Part shown: positions 15,519 through 23,113 of the stretch, in pieces
Numbering within the stretch: the stretch's first letter is position 1
Layout of the letters: every line of letters starts with the position of its first letter
Assembly: GCF_900115735.1 (NCBI RefSeq)
Contig: NZ_FOXO01000004.1
Location: forward strand, 1-64,000
From: Butyrivibrio proteoclasticus
GTDB lineage: Bacteria > Bacillota > Clostridia > Lachnospirales > Lachnospiraceae
Direction of reading: 5' to 3'
DNA length: 64,000 nucleotides
Notes under the pieces: model-generated
What the model saw: the letters and a program-made list of their open reading frames with translations, nothing else
What the model was told of the DNA's origin: nothing
Database searches by the model: none
Program-made: the position numbers and the translations under genes

Positions 15519-16835
15519 TTACTCATCCCACAGGCTGCCATACCCGCTTACTGCCGCATCTATCGTCATCTCGCCATTTGCAACCTTGTATGCAGCTGCG
15601 AGAAATTCCTTATTTACAGCATCATTAAGTCCGGTCTCCTGGTAGCTAATGTATCTATCCTCCGGAAATTCCTCAAGAGATGAGTAAACTTCATCCAAAG
15701 AAAAATCATTTGTCGGAGTGATAAGTCTCTTGATTGCCGCCATATTACCGAGTTCTTTCTCTCTCATGATGAATCTGATAAATTCATTGGTCATATCCAG
15801 ATTGAGGCTGTTTTTATTTACACTGAAGAACAGATTGACAGAATCAAGGAAATATCCGCCCTCATCTTCAATTGGTACCACATAGAATTTATATTTAAAG
15901 GGGTTTGCCACAAAAGCTTCAGACTTACTCTCTCTCTTTTGGGTTCCTGAAACCATGTCTCCGCTTCCTAGCATCATAGGGACATCTCCCTCAAAAAAGC
16001 GCATGATAACGGCATTGTAATCATCCTCTATCTCATTTGAACACCGCTCAGGATCCATATATCCCTTATCAACAAAAGTTTTAATTTTTTCAAGGGCCGG
16101 GCGCATCATCTCACCTGCTGACTTTTCCATAGAATTAAGTGGTTCTACAGATTCAGGTTTTTTGAGGACCCCATCACAAAAGAGCGGAAAAGCAAACGGA
16201 TAGTACATTCCTGCAACTGTCAGACTATTTGCTCCCATGACAGGTGTTTCGTACCCTGCTGCCTTGAACTTATCGCATGCATCCACAAGTTCACTGTAAT
16301 TATCAGGAACTTCAAGACCATTTTTTTCAAAAAGATCCATATTCACAAGCATTCCATAGGACCTGGTAAATATAGGAAGCATAACCACATCCCCATTTTC
16401 CAAAGTCCATCTTGCGCCTTTTCTAATGCATTCCAGATTGATATCAAGGGCAGGATCTGACAGAATCTCAGCATTTTCAAAGACCGGAGCCATTTTGGGA
16501 TCATCAAGCATCCATGTAGTCGTAACATATATATCAGGAGCCTCATCGCTCATAAGTGCGCTAGTTATCGTGTTGCTATAGTCATCAAGATATACGTAAT
16601 TGAGGCTGACATTTGGATAGTACTCATAAAAGCGTTCAAACTCGCTCTCAAGGGATTCGAAATTTGAATAGTTTCCTGCAACCTTGATCTGGCATGATGT
16701 TTCAGAAGACAAGGCAGGTTTAAACTCAGTGCTTTCTTCCGCTTTTTGTCCGCAGGCAGTAAAGCAAAACACCATTGCTACAGCCGATGTTAAGCCCAGC
16801 ATCCTTTTTGCCATTCTCACTGTTTCCATCTTCAT
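15519..16835 (-). CDS. Extracellular solute-binding lipoprotein (family 1, sugar type)
   Basis: A 438-aa lipoprotein with a signal peptide (MKMETVRMAKRM, a hydrophobic core, lipobox FTAC) and a mature region of the carbohydrate-binding family 1 fold: QIKVAGNYSNFESLESEFERF, then YPNVSLNYVYLDDY, then APDIYVTTTW and GDVPMMLGSGDM. No ABC permease or ATPase genes accompany it. It lies between a membrane hybrid histidine kinase and an HD-GYP response regulator in the same operon, so it probably serves as an external ligand sensor for that kinase, not as a transporter subunit. The ligand, likely a sugar, is unknown. The start has AAAGGAG 5 nt upstream. Confidence 0.88.
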   Translation of the reverse strand: MKMETVRMAKRMLGLTSAVAMVFCFTACGQKAEESTEFKPALSSETSCQIKVAGNYSNFESLESEFERFYEYYPNVSLNYVYLDDYSNTITSALMSDEAPDIYVTTTWMLDDPKMAPVFENAEILSDPALDINLECIRKGARWTLENGDVVMLPIFTRSYGMLVNMDLFEKNGLEVPDNYSELVDACDKFKAAGYETPVMGANSLTVAGMYYPFAFPLFCDGVLKKPESVEPLNSMEKSAGEMMRPALEKIKTFVDKGYMDPERCSNEIEDDYNAVIMRFFEGDVPMMLGSGDMVSGTQKRESKSEAFVANPFKYKFYVVPIEDEGGYFLDSVNLFFSVNKNSLNLDMTNEFIRFIMREKELGNMAAIKRLITPTNDFSLDEVYSSLEEFPEDRYISYQETGLNDAVNKEFLAAAYKVANGEMTIDAAVSGYGSLWDE

Positions 16836-16875
16836 GCTGACTCCTTTCCGTATCCAAAAGAATTTCTCTTTTGCT

Positions 16876-19689
16876 TTAGCCTGATATGATTTTAGGTATC
16901 AGATCATAATCAAAATTGTCGACAGCCTTTTTTATGGTTTCAAATTTTGCAGATTCACTCTCCGGAAATCTGTACTTTTCAAGGGATTTCACAGTTTCTA
17001 CCACACCGTCAAAATCAAAAGCTTCGCAAAGCTTTGAAATAGTTTCATAGGTCTTTTTTATATCCTGTTCTAAGATTAAAGGCTTGTCACTGCCCTCCAC
17101 GCCCCCATCTATACTTCCAAGCATTTCCATCTCTGTAAGCAGATTACGATACATGATTAAAAGTTTTTCTATATCCGTTTCAAGAGTTTTGACATCTCCT
17201 TCTTCTCCGGCCTTTTCAAGACGTGCCGCAAAATCTCCAAGCTCCATCGCACCAATCACACGGGAGGTGCTCTTAAGCGCATGTATTTTTACAGTAGTAT
17301 TCTTAATATCTTTTCCATTCCAGTATTTTTCTATCTCTTCTGCATTTTTTTGTCCGGAATCAAAATATGTCTTTAACGTATCCATGTAAGATTTCTGGCT
17401 TCCACAGTGAAGGATTCCTGCATTTACATCAATGGATCTGATCTTCCAAACAAAATCCGGGATAAAACAGTCTCCATCGCTGCTATCGTCAGATGCAGGA
17501 GCAATCTTCTCTTTTGGCAGATACTCAAAAAGCAACACCTCAAGCCTCTTCGGGTCAATTGGCTTCGTAATATAATCGTCAAAGCCTGCGTTTATGTACA
17601 TTTCGCGCATACCCGAAATAGCATTGGCGGTAAGACATATGATCGGCGTCAGGGTATTAGGCGAATCCTGGATTCCTTTCATCTCCGTAATAGTCTCTAT
17701 TCCATCCTTATCAGGCATCATATGATCAAGAAAAATAGCATCGTACTTATTTCGTTTATATAATGCTATTGCTTCATTTCCACTTGTTGCCGTATCTATC
17801 TGCATTTTAGTACGTTTTAGCAGATTCTTGAAAACTAAAAGATTGACCTCTGTGTCATCAACAACCAAAAGTCTGGCATCAGGTGCTGTAAAGCTTTCAC
17901 GATATCTTTTCCTCTCAGAAACAGCACGTTTAAAGGTCTCCTCATAGTTGCCAATAGGACTCCAGTCCCTGACTCCCTGCACCAGTTCAAATGAGAAAGT
18001 TGACCCCTTGCCATATTGACTTTCAACCTCAATACTGCTTCCCATCATTCGCAGAAAGCTCTGGGCTATACTCATGCCAAGGCCGGTTCCTTCTATGTCT
18101 CTGTTCTTATTTTCATCGATACGCTCAAAGGCAACAAACAAGCGGTCCATATCTTTGGGGTTTATCCCGATTCCTGTGTCTTTTACACTTATTATGAGTT
18201 TTACAGAATCGGGGTTTTCTTCCATCTTCTCAAATCCCGCCTTAAAAGTGATTGAACCCTCTTTCGTGTATTTAACAGCGTTTGAAAGGATATTGGTGAT
18301 GACCTGTTTAATTCGTATCTCATCTCCGTGCAATATAATCGGAATATCCCTGTCAACTTCAATGTCAAAAGAAAGGCCCTTATCCCGCGCTTTTCCCTGA
18401 ACCATATTCACAAGGTCATTTAGCATTGAGACAAAGCTGTAATCAACATCGATGATATCCATTTTCCCTGCTTCTATCTTGGAAAGATCAAGGATATCAT
18501 TGATAATGCCCATAAGTGTCTTTCCTGCTGTCCTTATACTTTCCGAATATGCCACGATTTCTTCCTCATGACTGTCTCTAAGAACCATTTCATTAAGTCC
18601 CAGAATCGCATTCATAGGTGTGCGGATATCATGAGACATAGTGGATAGGAAGTGCGTTTTTGCCTCATTTGCCAGATTAGCAGCCTCTGCAGCCTCCGCA
18701 AGCTTTTTGTTATAGAGCATCAGTATCAGGTAATTGAAGGCAAGGAGAGATAAAAGACCAAGCGTCACCATTCCCAGTAAAAGCCAGTCAACAACTGTAT
18801 TTGCCGCCTTAAGTTCACCCGTTGGTATATAAGCCAAAAGAAACCATGTATTCATTGATTTCAAAGGAGTGTAGGATATTACACATTCTTCTCCTTTTGA
18901 GTTGTTCATTGTCATGGTTCCTGTCTCCGAAGTGACCTCATCTCGCATTTCGTTGTAATCTGCAATGTCTGCTTCGTTATAGGATTTATAATATTCAAAA
19001 AAGTTAGAATTTTTCAGCGATTTACCATGGACCAGATATTCTCCCTCCTTGTTAATGAGAGAAATCTCAACGTTTTCATACTCACCTTTAAGAAATACAA
19101 GCTTATCCTCAAGTATACTGACAGGCTCTACGCGCATAAGAATTGCCTCTGAAAGCTGCCCATCTGACTCATCCAGAACTTTTACGTAATTAAGAAATGC
19201 CATTGACTGCACTCCATTCTGGGGATTAGTATACGCTCTTGTTAAGTTGACCTTACCAACTTCTCTACTTATCTCATCAATGTTGTCAAAAATGTTAAGA
19301 TAGCGGTATGAAACCGAATAATCATTTGCATCCTTTGAGCTCGCATTAGTAGATATCCCACTTTGAGAGGTCTTATCAAGAAATATAAGATGTCCATAAA
19401 TACTCGAAGATATCTTTGCCTTTCTGATAAAAGAAATTGCTTCCTCACCGGTCATTGGCGATCCCGCCTCAGCGGATCGATTAATATAGTTCGCCCAAAT
19501 ATCGCAAAGATGCTGCTCGTCCTCCAGGTAATTCATAATGATCTGTTCCGCAGTGATCGTCATCTTCTCAAAATCCTCGACGACTCTCTCATTACTTTCC
19601 CTCATCTTAGTATTGGCATACTGAACTATGAAGAAAAGAATCAATACCATTATCAAAAGATCAACAATAATGATCAGCATTCTCTTCAC
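16876..19689 (-). CDS. Membrane hybrid histidine kinase (sensor-HisKA-HATPase-REC-Hpt)
   Basis: A 937-aa multidomain kinase. TM1 is at about 4-23; an extracytoplasmic sensor of Cache-like size runs to about 290; TM2 contains DWLLLGMVTLGLLSLLAFNY. HisKA follows with the phosphorylated His in STMSHDIRTPMNAI, then HATPase_c with NILSNAVKYT, DTGIGI and GTGLGM. The receiver carries the phospho-Asp in AIFLDHMMPDKDG, and the C-terminal Hpt domain has IHALKSTSR. The GTG start lies 7 nt after GGAGG. It heads the operon with the solute-binding protein and the HD-GYP regulator. Together they would link an extracellular ligand to c-di-GMP breakdown through a His-Asp-His-Asp relay. Confidence 0.93.
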   Translation of the reverse strand: MKRMLIIIVDLLIMVLILFFIVQYANTKMRESNERVVEDFEKMTITAEQIIMNYLEDEQHLCDIWANYINRSAEAGSPMTGEEAISFIRKAKISSSIYGHLIFLDKTSQSGISTNASSKDANDYSVSYRYLNIFDNIDEISREVGKVNLTRAYTNPQNGVQSMAFLNYVKVLDESDGQLSEAILMRVEPVSILEDKLVFLKGEYENVEISLINKEGEYLVHGKSLKNSNFFEYYKSYNEADIADYNEMRDEVTSETGTMTMNNSKGEECVISYTPLKSMNTWFLLAYIPTGELKAANTVVDWLLLGMVTLGLLSLLAFNYLILMLYNKKLAEAAEAANLANEAKTHFLSTMSHDIRTPMNAILGLNEMVLRDSHEEEIVAYSESIRTAGKTLMGIINDILDLSKIEAGKMDIIDVDYSFVSMLNDLVNMVQGKARDKGLSFDIEVDRDIPIILHGDEIRIKQVITNILSNAVKYTKEGSITFKAGFEKMEENPDSVKLIISVKDTGIGINPKDMDRLFVAFERIDENKNRDIEGTGLGMSIAQSFLRMMGSSIEVESQYGKGSTFSFELVQGVRDWSPIGNYEETFKRAVSERKRYRESFTAPDARLLVVDDTEVNLLVFKNLLKRTKMQIDTATSGNEAIALYKRNKYDAIFLDHMMPDKDGIETITEMKGIQDSPNTLTPIICLTANAISGMREMYINAGFDDYITKPIDPKRLEVLLFEYLPKEKIAPASDDSSDGDCFIPDFVWKIRSIDVNAGILHCGSQKSYMDTLKTYFDSGQKNAEEIEKYWNGKDIKNTTVKIHALKSTSRVIGAMELGDFAARLEKAGEEGDVKTLETDIEKLLIMYRNLLTEMEMLGSIDGGVEGSDKPLILEQDIKKTYETISKLCEAFDFDGVVETVKSLEKYRFPESESAKFETIKKAVDNFDYDLIPKIISG

Positions 19690-19759
19690 GCCACTACCTC
19701 CACAAAAGCCACGGTCTCACTTATCCTCACTTAATTTAACCGATAATCACTTATATTTT

Positions 19760-19788
19760 ATTATACCAAACAAACGGTTTATGGTCTA
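19760..19788 (-). promoter_or_regulatory. Candidate promoter of the hybrid kinase operon
   Basis: TATAAT (19760-19765) is preceded at exactly 17 bp by TAGACC (19783-19788), which matches four of six positions of the -35 consensus. The 5' leader would be about 65 nt. Confidence 0.55.
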
Positions 19789-19818
19789 TTCTCGTATCAT
19801 CATTGCGATTCTTACACC

Positions 19819-19933
19819 AATCGAGTAGGCTGACTCCTACTCGATTTCGCACACGAACATTCCGCACTTAGTGCTCCATGTTCTTACGACCGGCAAATGA
19901 ATTTGTATGCAAGCATCCATTCGCTTGCCGGTC
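19819..19933. repeat. Cluster of three intergenic hairpins
   Basis: Three strong inverted repeats lie side by side: AATCGAGTAGG/CCTACTCGATT (19819-19846); GAACAT-GCAC/GTGC-ATGTTC with matching TCC internal loops (19855-19883); and GACCGGCAA/TTGCCGGTC (19888-19933). They sit after the terminator of the ABC gene and before the kinase promoter. No frame looks coding. They may be an intergenic repeat family or a small structured RNA. Symmetric stems leave the strand undecided. Confidence 0.6.
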
Positions 19934-19942
19934 TTGTGCATC

Positions 19943-19965
19943 AAAAACTCCCCTCAAGGGCGGAG
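19943..19965 (-). terminator. Probable intrinsic terminator of the degraded ABC operon
   Basis: On the minus strand CTCCGCCC-TTGA-GGGGAG forms a short GC-rich stem with a small bulge and is followed by five T. It lies about 40 bp after the ABC ATPase stop. Confidence 0.6.
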
Positions 19966-20002
19966 ACCGTCTGTAAGAGGAGCTTGTTATTGCTTGCATT
20001 GT

Positions 20003-20581
20003 TTATAAGGTAATGATTCTGCCAAAATCGAGTCCGGTTGTGTCTTCTGATGCAATTACGAGGGAACCGGAGCCTTGTTTGTCTCGGATGAAGGATATGG
20101 CTTTTTCCTTTTCGGAGGGGGTGAGGCCTTTGAAGGGCTCGTCCATTACGAGGACATCGCTTGGAATGCAGCAGGCTCTTGCTATGCAGACCAAGCGTCT
20201 TTCTGCGCTTGAAAGATTCTTGACGGGAATATCTACTTTATCCTCTGGAAGGAGTTTTAGGAGTTCTTCCCTTACTGTCTGCTTAAATACTTTTTTGCTT
20301 ACCATGGCACAGTTTGTAACTGCTGAAAAGCCCTCGCAAAGCCTGTCTTCTTGAAAGACTACACCTGCGTTTATGTAAGGATATTTATAATCCCCAAGAA
20401 GTCCTACTTTGCCGGAATCCGGCTTTTCAAGTCCTAAGACAAGTCGAAGCAGTGTGGTCTTACCAGCGCCATGTCCACCGGTTATAATGTAGCTGTGCTC
20501 ATCCTCTATATTCAGATTAAATCCATCAAGGACTTTCTTCTCGCCATAGGCTTTTGATACATCTTTTACCTCAATTATCAT
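20003..20581 (-). CDS. Short ABC-type ATPase with degenerate motifs
   Basis: A 192-aa ATP-binding-cassette protein. Walker A (GGHGAGKTT), a Q-loop (VFQEDRL) and Walker B (VLVMDEPFKGL) are intact. The signature reads LSSAERR instead of LSGGQ, and the switch histidine is replaced (VIASEDTTG). At 192 residues it is shorter than the usual 240 or so and lacks the C-terminal subdomain. It most resembles ATPases of nitrate/sulfonate/taurine-type importers. The ATG overlaps (ATGA) the stop of a 40-aa permease fragment, and no binding protein is present. This looks like a decaying transporter, or one whose ATPase has taken a new role. Confidence 0.8.
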   Translation of the reverse strand: MIIEVKDVSKAYGEKKVLDGFNLNIEDEHSYIITGGHGAGKTTLLRLVLGLEKPDSGKVGLLGDYKYPYINAGVVFQEDRLCEGFSAVTNCAMVSKKVFKQTVREELLKLLPEDKVDIPVKNLSSAERRLVCIARACCIPSDVLVMDEPFKGLTPSEKEKAISFIRDKQGSGSLVIASEDTTGLDFGRIITL

Positions 20582-20700
20582 TTGCTCTTCCTCCTGAAAA
20601 GATTGAAAAACTCAGGAATATAGATGTATCTGATTACCCTGTCCCCAGGCATTCTGTACACTTTGGCCATTTCCAAAAGCTGCTTAAATCTGCTGTCCAT
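20578..20700 (-). pseudogene. 40-codon permease fragment (EAA loop of an ABC permease)
   Basis: The frame MDSRFKQLLEMAKVYRMPGD followed by RVIRYIYIPEFFNLF matches the cytoplasmic coupling loop of SsuC/ThiX-type ABC permeases, in which an E-A-A-like helix docks on the ATPase. No membrane segment is encoded. It has its own ATG with GGGGAGAAATTT before it and a 4-bp overlap with the ATPase start, so it may still be translated. I read it as the last remnant of a permease gene collapsed by deletion. A genuine docking micropeptide is the alternative. Confidence 0.6.
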
Positions 20701-20734
20701 AAATTTCTCCCCTGTTCATTGTAGTAGGTAGATG

Positions 20735-20751
20735 ATAATAATCATTATTAT
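20735..20751. promoter_or_regulatory. Fur-box-like palindrome
   Basis: ATAATAAT-C-ATTATTAT is a 17-bp perfect palindrome, 34 bp upstream of the permease fragment. Together with the flanking GAT it resembles the Fur consensus GATAATGATAATCATTATC. It suggests that the lost transporter was metal-regulated. Because it is built only of simple AT repeats, chance is possible. Confidence 0.45.
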
Positions 20752-20873
20752 TGTTAAACATATAAATAATACCATCCTTAGGCCCATATTAGAAACTCAT
20801 TTATGTATATCCTTATGTATATGCATAAGTGATTGGCTCCCAATCAATTTCCAATTTCTTAAGCTTATACAAA

Positions 20874-20910
20874 CAGAAAGTCGTCAGCGCTTAGCACCAA
20901 CGACTTTCTG
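20874..20910 (-). terminator. Hairpin after the chemotaxis-signalling gene
   Basis: An 11-bp perfect stem, CAGAAAGTCGT/ACGACTTTCTG (extended by AA/TT), lies 28 bp past the stop codon. The following T tract on the minus strand is weak (TTTGTAT), so termination may be partial. The rest of the gap up to 20701 holds the Fur-like palindrome and a small GATTGG/CCAATC hairpin. Confidence 0.6.
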
Positions 20911-20937
20911 TTTAATCATTTAACTATACAAATTTTT

Positions 20938-21903
20938 TTATTTGGACTTCACAATTGGTTCGATCTGGGAAACAAGGTTATCGATGTGCTCGAATACGCT
21001 GCTCTTTGTTGTTCCAAGCTGATTGACTCTTTCAAGCTGGTTTACGAGAGCATCGTACTTTCTGTTGATATCATCGATATTAGATCCAATGAGGTGAAGC
21101 TCATCTGCAGCTACATCAGTAGTATCTGCGATTTCCTGCTGTACAGCATTGGCTCCGTCTGTGCTTTCGATGATCTCATCGAAAGTCTCCTTTGTTTCTT
21201 CTACACCCTGAAGTGACTTATCCATTGCTGCAATGGAATTTTCCATAAGAACAGATAATTTCTCACTCTCAGTATTTGCATTGTCAATAGAAGCATTTAC
21301 CTGATCGATCATTACCTTGATCTCATCTGCAAGCTCTCTTACTTCTGTAGCAACTACAGCAAATCCTTTTCCTGCAGCACCTGCTCTTGCAGCCTCAATT
21401 GAAGCATTCAGGGCAAGAAGATTTGTCTGGGATGCAATGCTGATGATCTTTTTCATGTAATCAGAGATCTGATTAACTGATTCCTTGAAGTTTTCAAAGC
21501 CCTGAGCCATCTCATCAAAGCTTGCTCTTACTTCATTTGAATTGTCCTTAAGCTCTCCAACCTTATCCTGTGCGTTCTGAACACTGTTTAAGATGTTCTG
21601 CTTAACATCTTCAAACTTAGAAGCGCTCTGATTAACCTCAGCAAACTTCTCGTTGAAGTTCTCCATCCTGTCTCTTAATTTGGTGTTGCTGTCAATTACA
21701 TCATCAACAGCCTCGCCCATGTCATGAATCTCAGTAAGAGAATTCACTTCATTCTGAACAAGATCTTTTTGGAAGCCTTTAATGGAATTTGCGATGTAGA
21801 TCAAAGAATCCATCTTTTCTTCCAATGCTTTTTTCTCTTCAGCATTTTTATTTACATTCTCGGTTACTGTCTCATTTTTCTTTTTACCAAACATTTCAAA
21901 CAT
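20938..21903 (-). CDS. Soluble methyl-accepting-chemotaxis-type signalling protein
   Basis: A 321-aa protein without membrane segments. After a basic start ([11 protein letters not shown]) it is one long alpha-helical coiled coil. The conserved MCP hairpin tip reads [20 protein letters not shown], followed by [15 protein letters not shown]. This tip binds CheA/CheW. No ligand-binding domain is fused; instead the gene follows a FIST sensor gene by 11 bp, so the FIST protein may act as its input. The start at 21903 has GGGAG 6 nt upstream. No che genes are in the window. Confidence 0.92.
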   Translation of the reverse strand: MFEMFGKKKNETVTENVNKNAEEKKALEEKMDSLIYIANSIKGFQKDLVQNEVNSLTEIHDMGEAVDDVIDSNTKLRDRMENFNEKFAEVNQSASKFEDVKQNILNSVQNAQDKVGELKDNSNEVRASFDEMAQGFENFKESVNQISDYMKKIISIASQTNLLALNASIEAARAGAAGKGFAVVATEVRELADEIKVMIDQVNASIDNANTESEKLSVLMENSIAAMDKSLQGVEETKETFDEIIESTDGANAVQQEIADTTDVAADELHLIGSNIDDINRKYDALVNQLERVNQLGTTKSSVFEHIDNLVSQIEPIVKSK

Positions 21904-21914
21904 ATTTATCTCCC

Positions 21915-22970
21915 TTATTCGAATACCACACATGTCATGGTCTGATTAACAAACTGCGTGTTATAATGTTCGCCAAATCCTACAAGTCCACATGAGGTTC
22001 CAAGGGTTCCTATCTTGTTAAGGTATGTAGAAAGGCCTCCTCTCTCCTCAAATACAAGATATCTGAATATACAGTTTACTGAAAAGATTGCTGATACATG
22101 ATTGAAATCATTCTTGATCTTATTTATGGTTGCCTGAGCAACTTCAGAAGGATCACGCATCTCAAGAATTGTGAGGATATCCGAGTCGTTGATCTGTCTG
22201 TACAGAATAAGACCATTTCCTGATACGTCCTTTAATGAAACGATACAAACGTCATCACCGACCATTTTTCCGAATGGATTTTTAAAGGTCTGGTTGACTA
22301 CATCGTTTTCACGAGCTCCTGTAAGCTCTATATATACCTGTTTTGCAGGGCGTCCGTTTAACTCTCCAAGATAATATTTGCTCTTATCTGTTTTTGAAGC
22401 AATAAGCTGAGTATTATCTCTTGGAGCATAAATATTCTCCTTGTATGTTTTTACCTTACCGCCATTATTCTTAATTACTGCATAAGCCATGCCATCTTCA
22501 TAGATAACACCATTGACTGATACCTTTCCGGCATCTCCTGTAGCTCCCATAATCTGGAGGTTATACTTTGTTACAAGAGCTGAAAGAGTCGTAAGAACTG
22601 CAGCATCATTGGCAGCACAGAAATCGATGATTGCTGTGTTGTCTTTTCCGGGTCTTACCGATTCAACATCCTCGGTAATTCTCTTGATATACCTTGCAGG
22701 CGCCTTAGAAACATTTTCAAGAGCACCTGTACAGACTGTAACTCCATCTGTAAAGGCTGTGATCGAAACGCCATTTTCCACAACAGTTGTATCATATCCC
22801 ATGGCAATACAGCCAATGCTTGGCACCCCCGGATAAAGTTTCTCAAGTGTCTCAACATTTGCTTCAAACTTATCAGCATTACTCATCATGATAATAAGCT
22901 TAGGCGAAACAAGCCCATGTACCGCTTCTGATACGCTACCTTGAGCGTTTTTTCCATAAAAGGTCTTCAT
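21915..22970 (-). CDS. FIST-domain sensory protein
   Basis: A 351-aa soluble protein with FIST_N (about 1-195; phrases [27 protein letters not shown] and [12 protein letters not shown]) and FIST_C (about 205-350; [21 protein letters not shown], then [12 protein letters not shown], then [18 protein letters not shown]). FIST proteins are thought to bind small ligands, perhaps amino acids, and to feed signalling proteins. The ATG at 22970 has AAAGGAGATG upstream. The chemotaxis-type protein gene follows after 11 bp, which supports a two-component sensory unit. The sequence upstream to 23086 holds its promoter region but no clear -35. Confidence 0.9.
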   Translation of the reverse strand: MKTFYGKNAQGSVSEAVHGLVSPKLIIMMSNADKFEANVETLEKLYPGVPSIGCIAMGYDTTVVENGVSITAFTDGVTVCTGALENVSKAPARYIKRITEDVESVRPGKDNTAIIDFCAANDAAVLTTLSALVTKYNLQIMGATGDAGKVSVNGVIYEDGMAYAVIKNNGGKVKTYKENIYAPRDNTQLIASKTDKSKYYLGELNGRPAKQVYIELTGARENDVVNQTFKNPFGKMVGDDVCIVSLKDVSGNGLILYRQINDSDILTILEMRDPSEVAQATINKIKNDFNHVSAIFSVNCIFRYLVFEERGGLSTYLNKIGTLGTSCGLVGFGEHYNTQFVNQTMTCVVFE

Positions 22971-23074
22971 AGAACATCTCCTTTGAAAGTATTTAAAAGG
23001 CATCATAAATATTGTACCATCAATATGAAAAAAAACGTTCACTTGAATACTGTATTTCGATTAAAATTATATTA

Positions 23075-23108
23075 AAATTTAATAAACCCCCTATGTTTCC
23101 ATAGGGGG
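23075..23108 (-). terminator. Intrinsic terminator after the enoate-reductase gene
   Basis: CCCCCTATG/CATAGGGGG form a 9-bp stem around a TTTC/GAAA loop 5 bp past the stop codon. The minus-strand continuation is TTTATTAAATTTT. Confidence 0.82.
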
Positions 23109-23113
23109 TCATA

